Assembly (NCBI GenBank): GCA_009760855.2
Contig: WPIO01000120.1
Coordinates: forward strand, 186,001-250,000
Origin: Cristatella mucedo
Lineage: Eukaryota; Bryozoa; Phylactolaemata; Cristatellidae
DNA: 64,000 bases
Direction: 5' to 3'
Position numbers and translations under genes: made by a program. The notes below the pieces were generated by a model. It ran no database searches, was not told the DNA's origin, and worked only from the letters and a program-made list of their open reading frames with translations. This document shows, one piece after another, positions 35,601 through 64,000 of the stretch (position 1 is the stretch's first letter; each line of letters begins with the position of its first letter).

Positions 35601-36640
35601 GCTTTTGTGGGTAAACATTGAACATTGTTTGTTATAACATGCAATCTAAACCGCCCTCACATCGAACGCTTTGTATAAATTGCAGCTGCAAACCTGTGTG
35701 ACTATTTAGGGTTACCATCTGGGCCATTTCCTCGCAGGCCAGAGCACAATCGCAAGTGCATGGCATTTGGTAGTTAATGCTGAAACACTGTTTCATGTAA
35801 GGAGAAAGTGGAACGACAGTTATGCAGAGTATTTGTGAAAATATCAGTTGTAGGGCCGCTGAAACGTGTAAAAGCTTAGACTCTCTCGGGTCATAGAACA
35901 AATGAGAACACACTAGTGGAAATGGATGAATTTTAGAAGCTTTACCTGATACAATATTTTGAATAGTCTGCGATAAAAACCAGATTTCCGGTTTTTATTG
36001 TCTAAATGATAGCTCTATCTCCATCATTTTCCGTAACTATTAGGTTGATGTTACTAATAAAATTCAGTTAGGTGTTATCCAGGGGCATTTATGGTTAATT
36101 TAAGTCATCGCTCTGCAAGCTTCAATACCTAAGTTTGTTGTTCGAACATCTGCAAAAATGCACACAGAACAAATTAAAACAATTTAAAATGCACGCGAAG
36201 AAATTTTCTGGTCATGTCGAATCAGCTGAGGAATTCAAGGTAAGTTCGCAATATCAAAAGACAAATCCATTTACACGAATGGACAAAGTCAGTGGACTGC
36301 TTTCAAGCTAACGAAGAACACGTCGAAGGATAAAGTTAGATCGCAAGAAAATCTTGCTCGTAATGTAATCCTTAAGTAAGGAAATGTTCTATTAGAATTG
36401 CAGTAAAATAAAGGGTTATTAAGAAAAAAATGTGTCATTGTCAGGATAATATAATGGTATAGGGTGAATGAACTGAGCTGTTTCGGTGGTAGCTACAAAT
36501 AACCAACGGGAATATAATGCTGGCAATTACCTAAATTACAATTTTAATTATGCGACTACTCGCTAATAAAAATGGTCTATCAAAAGATCGATCAAAACAC
36601 GCAGGGAGACTATACCTAAGTCTGCATTCCTAAGTAGATC
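32656..36640. other. No gene recognised
   Basis: Four kilobases, strongly AT-rich, dense stops. ORFs of 76-94 codons (e.g. 34428-34712, 35632-35913) show no motif, signal or composition that would support a gene. Confidence 0.5.
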
Positions 36641-37712
36641 GTTATATAGCCTTCGAGCACCAGCCTTCGAGCACCTATAATTCTCTCAACTCACTCGCTG
36701 CATGCATTGATGACACCCGCACATGGATGGCAGAACATTTTCCAAAACTAAATGATGATAAAACTAACTTACTAGTTATGGGCAAAGCCAGTGTGATTCA
36801 GAGATTGGAAAGGCTGACTCTCAAAATTGGCCCTGCCGGCATATCTCCTGTCGAATCAACTCGAAATCTAGGTGTCATATTCCAAAGCGACCTCTCGTTA
36901 GACGACCATATCAGCTCCACAGTCAAATCTGCCTATTTTCAGCTTCATAACACTGCTAAAATTCGGGCTTGTTTAGATAAGGATACCACGTCCAAGTTGG
37001 TCCATGCATTCGTGATATTTGGTCTCGACTTCTGCAACTCACTGCTTACTGGCCTACCAGCCTGTGCGATCAGGCGATTGCAGCTGGTGCAAAACTCTGC
37101 AGCTAGGCTTGTCTGTCGTGAGCGTCGCAGTTGCCACACCACTCCACTTCTCGCCGACCTGCAGTAACTACTAGTCAAGCAACGGATTAACTTCAAGGTT
37201 CGATCGCTCACTTTTAGGTCACTTCATTCTATGGCTCCAGCCTATCTCTCCGACATACTCCCCTATCAGGCCAAGCATCGTACCACCCGCTTTTCGGAAT
37301 CCAACAGTCTACAAATACCTCGTACAAACCTTAAATTCTTTGGAGACCGTGCATTTAGTTCGTATGCTCCCAAAGCCTGGAACTCCCTCCCGACCTGCGT
37401 CAGAACATCCCCTAACCTGACCACATTTAAAAGGAACTTAAAAACACACCTATTTAGGACAGCATTTAGTGGGTCCCTGTGATCCGCCCTTGATGTGCTT
37501 ATTCGGGCTTACACTGTGCATGCTGGCACTAACCACATTTGCATGCTGACCCTGTGCATGTCACCCCTAACCATATTATTGATTTTGTTTGTTTTCAAGC
37601 ATGATTTTACTTACCATTCAATTGCATTTCACTTTGCAGCAAATGTAAAGCGCCTAGAAAGAGATTAAGTTCTCTGAGGGCGCTTTATCAAGTGCATTAA
37701 TATTAATATATA
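36640..37712 (+). mobile_element. L2-like LINE, best-preserved 3' end
   Basis: Open from 36727 to a TAA at 37165, then in the same frame through 37482: WMAEHFPKLNDDKTNLLVMG, STRNLGVIFQSDLSLDDHI, SCHTTPLLADLQ, MAPAYLSDILPYQAKHRTTR, YAPKAWNSLPTC, NLKTHLFRTAFSGSL. This is the LINE RT thumb and C-terminal region. The tail ends at about 37712 (AGCGCCTAGAAAGAGATTAAG, GGGCGCTTTATCAAGTGCAT). Only one stop in about 250 codons, making it the youngest-looking L2 end here. Strongly 5'-truncated. Confidence 0.88.
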
Positions 37713-37889
37713 ATTGAGGCAATTCCAACACTTTGGATTGATTAGCCATTCAAAAGACTAGAACTAACTAGCCAGGCATGGAGTTTAAATATATGGATTT
37801 AGCTGACGTACCACAACTCATTCTAGCATCTTTGACAGGAATTGTAGAAGTGAGACTCATCGTACGTTTCTCAAGCATCCTCGGTCTGG

Positions 37890-38430
37890 CGTTGCGTTTT
37901 TTAAGTTAGATGCACGACAGAAGCCTTTTTTAAAAGTGCAGGGACATATACTGAGGCTAAGGACATATGCATATGCATCGCTGCAGCAGCAGATCTCTTG
38001 CCCCGTAGAATAATGTCAGTGGCAATAGGGTCTGGAGGACTCGGTCTTACTTGAATCAAATATGAACTTCTGGAGAGGTCACTTGTGGCCTGTTTGAATG
38101 TATACATTGAGGTGCTGCACGGAACTGAGGGATATGATTCCGAAGGAATGCGGCAATCCTAGGGATGGCCTCCTGGATCTCTTCTTCTCTTCTACAAAGA
38201 TGCCAGAGGAGCGATCAGCTAGATCGTCACAATGATCACTAGGTAAGAAGCTCACAAAGGAGCAGTTATGGAGACGGTCGATCGTCGACATTTAAATTTT
38301 TGGATCGTGCATCTGGGATTATACACTGTTTATGTAAGCTAGAATTGGCTTTTGCCAGGATCGCCTGATACAATCTACACTAATTCTCAATGACTGTCGA
38401 TGGACAATCAGTCTTTATCTTTGGCTAGCT
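37890..38430 (-). mobile_element. L2-like LINE fragment (linker and RT start)
   Basis: A minus-strand copy of the segment between endonuclease and RT: MSTIDRLHNCSFVSFLPSDH at about 38230-38291, DDLADRSSGIFVEEKK, a short region with SSVQHLNVYIQTGHK, and an RT-start-like KKASVVHLT near 37901. It lies about 180 bp from the tail of the preceding plus-strand L2. Confidence 0.75.
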
Positions 38431-41400
38431 TTGGCAATCTTGCACTTATACAATTTATTAAAGTGAATTTTGAATTACTCATAATGAGGAAGAATTTATC
38501 TATTTATTTTATGAAAAATTGAAATGAGATCACTGAAATCTGAGATAACGGGTGACTTAGTACCTGGGTGGCGATATACTACCACTACTACAGGTAGCTT
38601 GTTGTCAAGTGATCTGAAATTATAAATTTAATAGACTGCTTCTATTGGCTTGCAAACCACTTGAAAGGATTAGAGTGTAATCACTGCAACTGCACGTCTA
38701 GTTATTACTTTTGGGTGTAAAGGAAAGACGAGCCAGTCAGTTTTTTCGAATACGGCTGCACAGTTTACGAATTTTAATCGGCTTTTGGTCAAGGAGAGTA
38801 GGTCGAGCCTTCTTTGAGAAATAATGTCGCTTGTTAACAGTAGAATATGACACGTTGATTGAGGATTTCAATGACAAGCGTTGATTTAGGCCACCGTATT
38901 TGAAGCAGTCCTAATTACCACCAAGTTAGAGAGCTCCATGGAAAAGCTTGAAGGAGAACGCACTCAGAGTTCCAGAGACTGCTAGGAATACCAAACGAGC
39001 GGGTTCTCAGCAGGCTGTAACCACCTAACGATCCGGCTGTCAGCTAGCGCCAACCCCGGCGTCGGTTGCTGAGCGTTTTTCTCTCGTTTATTCATGAATT
39101 ACGGACTTAAGCAGCAGTAATAGCATTTGGTAGAACATTGCAATGTCAATAAACAAACGTTAGCAAGTATGCACGACTATAAAAAAAGAGAAGTTTTATA
39201 GCCACCGGCTCCAGTTGATCAGTAAAAACGTTAGCTTTAAATAGGTCTAAGCTGTATAGGTTTCAGTTTAATTTTTTGCCAGAACTTCAATTTTGGGAAA
39301 AGAATTCTGCAACGGACATAAAGACTAGTTGCACTTGGTGTCAGTGGGTAATAACTCCTATCATCAATCTACTGACAGCATCCTATGCGAGTCAACTCGG
39401 CATATTTCTGTCGACTAGTAAGATATGCTTTTGGCCAGATAAATGTTTATCAAAATAGAAGCATTGATTCCTAATGTTACAAATTTGGGTAGTTATTTTT
39501 TCACAAACTAGATTACGCTTGCAGAGCTCATCGTAAATGAAACTATATACTTGGCCTTACATCGCATACCTATTGCATCAAGCGTAGCTTGGAAAATGTG
39601 ATGACAGATTTCCACAGTTATCCATACATTGCCCATGGGCAACTTTCCATACCTGGAACAACTCAAGAATTAAACCAAGCTGTACCACACAATAAAAGAA
39701 AACATAGAAATACTGCCTTTAAGCAGCTAGCGAAAAAGAGTTTTAGTTAGTAGCCATCATCTAAGAAAAAATATCGGTTATGACTGATATGCGAAGTCTC
39801 ATCTGTTTTGCTCTTATTAGGCAACCCCTGAATTTTAGTGCTCTGATGCACAAGGCTCTTCGGACATTGGATGCAAGAGTGCAAGCTACGTAGTTTCCTG
39901 GCCACTATAAAGAAACAGTAAACTCTAGAATGCCGTTGACTAACAACTACGTTTTTTTTGTTGAAAATCCACAAGTATTTTTATTGATAAGCTTTCAAAG
40001 CAATTCCTAACTAGCTACTTAAATGCAAAATATGTTAGCGGCTTCTTTTAAAAGATGCATAAGAAGCAGACTGCGTCGATCCTTAATTTATTCTTGTCTT
40101 CGGCAGGACTAGAATCCACGAGCCGGATCATAGAACACAAGAAGCACATAAAAAACCAAGACTCAAGGTTACAAGTCATCATGATCTGCTCGTTGGGCTC
40201 CAGTAAGCAGCGAGCAGAGTATGAAGTCCTTACTTATATTGATTTATTTTGAAAAGCAAGAATGTAGATGCAATGTTAATATTTTCAATTATGCTGTTAT
40301 GCTAGCGTCAGACGTACAATTAACTCACAAAAGTTGTGTGTCTATGACTACGTTTTTAGAAAGAAAGGCTTCTGAGGCTCGGTGTGGCATTGATTCAGCT
40401 ATCCTTTTGCATGAAACAATAACGAACGCAAATTTACAGGGAAAACTTAGGCCGCTAAGAACTATAACTTCTTCGTCTAAGACCACCTCAGTGCTACGCT
40501 CTAACGCTGTGCACGCTTTCTAAAGTACATTTGACTTTCGAGTGACTCCCGGACTGCGGGTCAAGCTTTGGCCTTGGTTCTGTTCTTTGCCGTCGTCGAG
40601 GCACTGGGGTCTCGGTATCTTCTCAATAAGTGGAGCTTTGACGCACGTGACATCAGGTCGGCGTTCCATAGACTGTTGCTTAACTGTTCGCCAGAGACTC
40701 AGTGCATGGCAGCGTCTCTGGTGCAGATGAATCCTTCAGTACCTATAATTACCTATTACCTGTACGTAACGGCTAGTGTTGGAGGAGTCATTAACAATCT
40801 TAAAGCTTGTTCTTTCTGTAAGCATACAACTTCCTACCAGCATATAGCATGGGTGATCGTTAGATGAAGATTATGCTTAAGCGAAGTTTCGATCGTGATT
40901 TACAAATAGTATTTAGAAAAATTCATTTCCGAATAAACTCGATACCACAGGGCATTTAGTAAATGTAAAAATACGCATTACATTTACGGGATTATCAAAA
41001 CGACAGAGACATGCACTGGTCCTTTTTTTCTTCACGTTCTCGTCTCCGTGGCTGGTTTTCTTCTTGTCATATAACTTAATATTCTTCTACTCCATTTCTA
41101 TTCCTCGTTCTTGCTTCTTATCCCCTAGCTCCCAGCTCACTACCTTATCTTTGCCACTCACGTCCTCAGCTTCTGCTTTAAGATGATTTGAATTGGTTCT
41201 ACATGGCATGGTCTGTAGTCTGTTCCATTTATGTACCGCTTCAGCCTAAATGTGTGGGCATACTGACCCTGACTGATTATTTAACTCAAAGAACAGTGAA
41301 TTTATCTTTGGTACCTTTAGAGATAAAACGTCAACGATTATAGGAATATATGTCAACGGTAGTGATAATATTTTGATAATGTAAATCGGCACCGATTTCC

Positions 41401-41862
41401 TGGGTCTGAAGGAAACAGTTCTGCCGTAAACGTCACTTTCTGCTTTTTTTGCCGGATTGTGATACTAGCAATGATAGATAGAGAACACATGGTCACCCTA
41501 AAGAAAGCATAGTTAGAAAATAAATAGCAACATTGTAATCTTCGATTTATCTGCAGATGAAAACTTTGATTCCATCTCTTTCCTTAAAAATGCGTTTGTC
41601 AAAATATTTCTTGTTGCTGCATATATAAAAGAGCAAAGTGCTATGCTAGCACGATATCATATGAAGACCACTTTCTCTCAGATGCCTGGCTAAGAGGGCT
41701 TGCTAGACTACATTGAAGAATCCAAGACTGCTTAGGCAATCAGCCTTGCTTAGGAAGCAGTTTCTCGTCGCTATAGCAAATTAAACTCAAAATATAAATG
41801 CGCTCAAGGCTAGCTAGGGGCAAACTGTTTGCAAATAAGTTAAACAACTTTAATTAGGACAG
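38431..41862. other. No gene recognised
   Basis: Region downstream of the receptor gene. Two overlapping plus-strand frames at 40221-40523 and 40542-40867 have no recognised domain, no clear splice context and no related sequence elsewhere in the window, so I do not call them genes. Confidence 0.45.
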
Positions 41863-41868
41863 TTTATT
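41863..41868 (-). promoter_or_regulatory. Putative polyadenylation signal of the receptor gene
   Basis: AATAAA on the minus strand about 162 bp downstream of the receptor stop codon (42030-42032). It is the first canonical hexamer in that 3' flank that I noticed. The cleavage site is unknown. Confidence 0.5.
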
Positions 41869-42029
41869 GAAGATACAGCATCTTAACTTTTGTACCGAGT
41901 AAACATTTATGCAAAAATAATTGCTAGACATGTCCAAAACATAACCAACAACGTTAAATTATTTCATAATCAGATGACAACAGCAAGGCAAATCAAAGCA
42001 TGTACACTACATTATTGAAAGACTTGCCT

Positions 42030-62967
<20,938 letters not shown>

Positions 62968-64000
62968 CTGCAAATAGTTAAAAGAACGTACTTGTGTCAG
63001 CGGAAATAATTTACTTGTAAGCTTCATCCGTCAACATAAAAAACAGCAGCTTATAATGACATATCATTGTATGAATACATTTGAACTTGTCATGGCAATC
63101 TCAGCTTGATACCAAGTTATCCATAAAGGATTACTTAAAAAATGCAGATTCGTTATTGTTTTCGGAAATCGAATTGATTACAAGGAGAGATCTAGCAAAG
63201 ATAAGAATATGTTACAATTTTACTAAGAATGCTTAATCAGATAACGCCGGGTAAGAAATTAAGACACGTTTATCAGTACAGTCACGACTGAAATGGTTCA
63301 ATTCTGTGGCTGAGCCTGTGGGTGATACATTCACAAAATATTATTTTAGAGAATAAGGAAATATGCGCGGGCACTAATAAGAGAAACTTAAATAGCATGT
63401 ACTAACTGCAGTTATATTTATGTTAGGCGGAATATCTCTCGGTGGTGTGTTCGTTTAGGTCCCTATAGTGGTCTATGCAACAGTAAAGTCTGGCTGATGT
63501 CATTAAAGCGCCTTATGATAACTTCAGTGTCTATCGAAGCTTTAGTGTATGATGCACTGCGAACAGTGATGTTCTCATTACTGGTAAAGATTCAAGTACA
63601 TTCCCGCATTATTGAAAACCTCGTTGAATGAAGAATTTATTTGGAATCGTCTCTCTTTCTGCTAATGAGGTGCGTTAAACTGTTGAGGCCCATTCAAAAA
63701 CGATACCTTAACGCATATTCTCTTTAACCGGCGATCTTACTGTCCATCTAAGAAATGCTGTCGCCAGGACATTCATTACGAGGCCGACCCTAGATCACGA
63801 GAACATAAATAACCTTTATCAGTCATTTTCTTCTATTTTTATTGAAGACGCTTACATAAGCAGTGCCGCGGGGGCTAAACTATTTGATCAGATTTTAAAT
63901 TTTTCTTTCAACTCCAATAGAGATTCAAAACAAGTCAATCCAAAAAGAGTGATGAGATTATGGTTTTGAAACAATCCCCCAAACTTTTAATAATTTAGGG
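62968..64000. other. Upstream of recognised receptor exons; no exon recognised
   Basis: It should hold the first intron and possibly the signal-peptide exon, but no ATG-initiated hydrophobic exon with a suitable donor stood out. A plus-strand frame without ATG is open at about 63710-63970 (NNLYQSFSSIFIEDAY, VNPKRVMRLW); I do not recognise it. Confidence 0.4.

Overview
This window is animal nuclear DNA: AT-rich, no bacterial-style operons, spliced exons with GT-AG junctions, and dense retrotransposon debris. The repeats (L2-like and other APE-type LINEs, a Ty3/gypsy element, solo LTRs, tRNA-derived SINEs) and the divergent receptor gene fit an invertebrate, but I cannot place the phylum.

The one convincing host gene is a nicotinic-type Cys-loop receptor subunit on the minus strand. 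Nine coding exons can be read from 62967 down to 42030: start of the ligand-binding domain, a 45-bp exon, a 110-bp exon, the 13-residue Cys-loop, M1, M2, M3, and a last exon with the intracellular loop and M4. The first (signal peptide) exon and one exon just before the Cys-loop were not found. Two exons of a paralogue (Cys-loop 12039-12206, M1 10530-10695) lie about 36-37 kb away in the same orientation, with homologous introns, so this is a tandem duplication.

Layout: 1-5575 is a decayed Ty3/gypsy gag-pol carrying two younger solo LTRs with target-site duplications. 5576-10300 holds L2 and LINE-B fragments plus a piece of receptor intron. 10300-17060 is the paralogue and its repeat-filled upstream intron. 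17060-22200 is a SINE split by a solo LTR, then two L2 copies. 22400-25540 is LINE-C split by an LTR element. 26500-32660 is mostly unassigned, with an L2 tail, a LINE-B piece and another solo LTR. 32660-36640 is blank, and 36640-38430 holds two L2 copies. 42030-62967 is the main receptor gene, its introns packed with L2, LINE-B, LINE-C and SINE copies. 62968-64000 is presumably its upstream intron.

The main biological story is a diverged nicotinic-like receptor gene, partly duplicated, evolving amid nested retrotransposition. A tRNA-derived SINE carries the same 3' tail as the abundant L2 family, implying that L2 mobilises it. No prokaryotic-type defence system, CRISPR array, rRNA or functional tRNA gene was seen.
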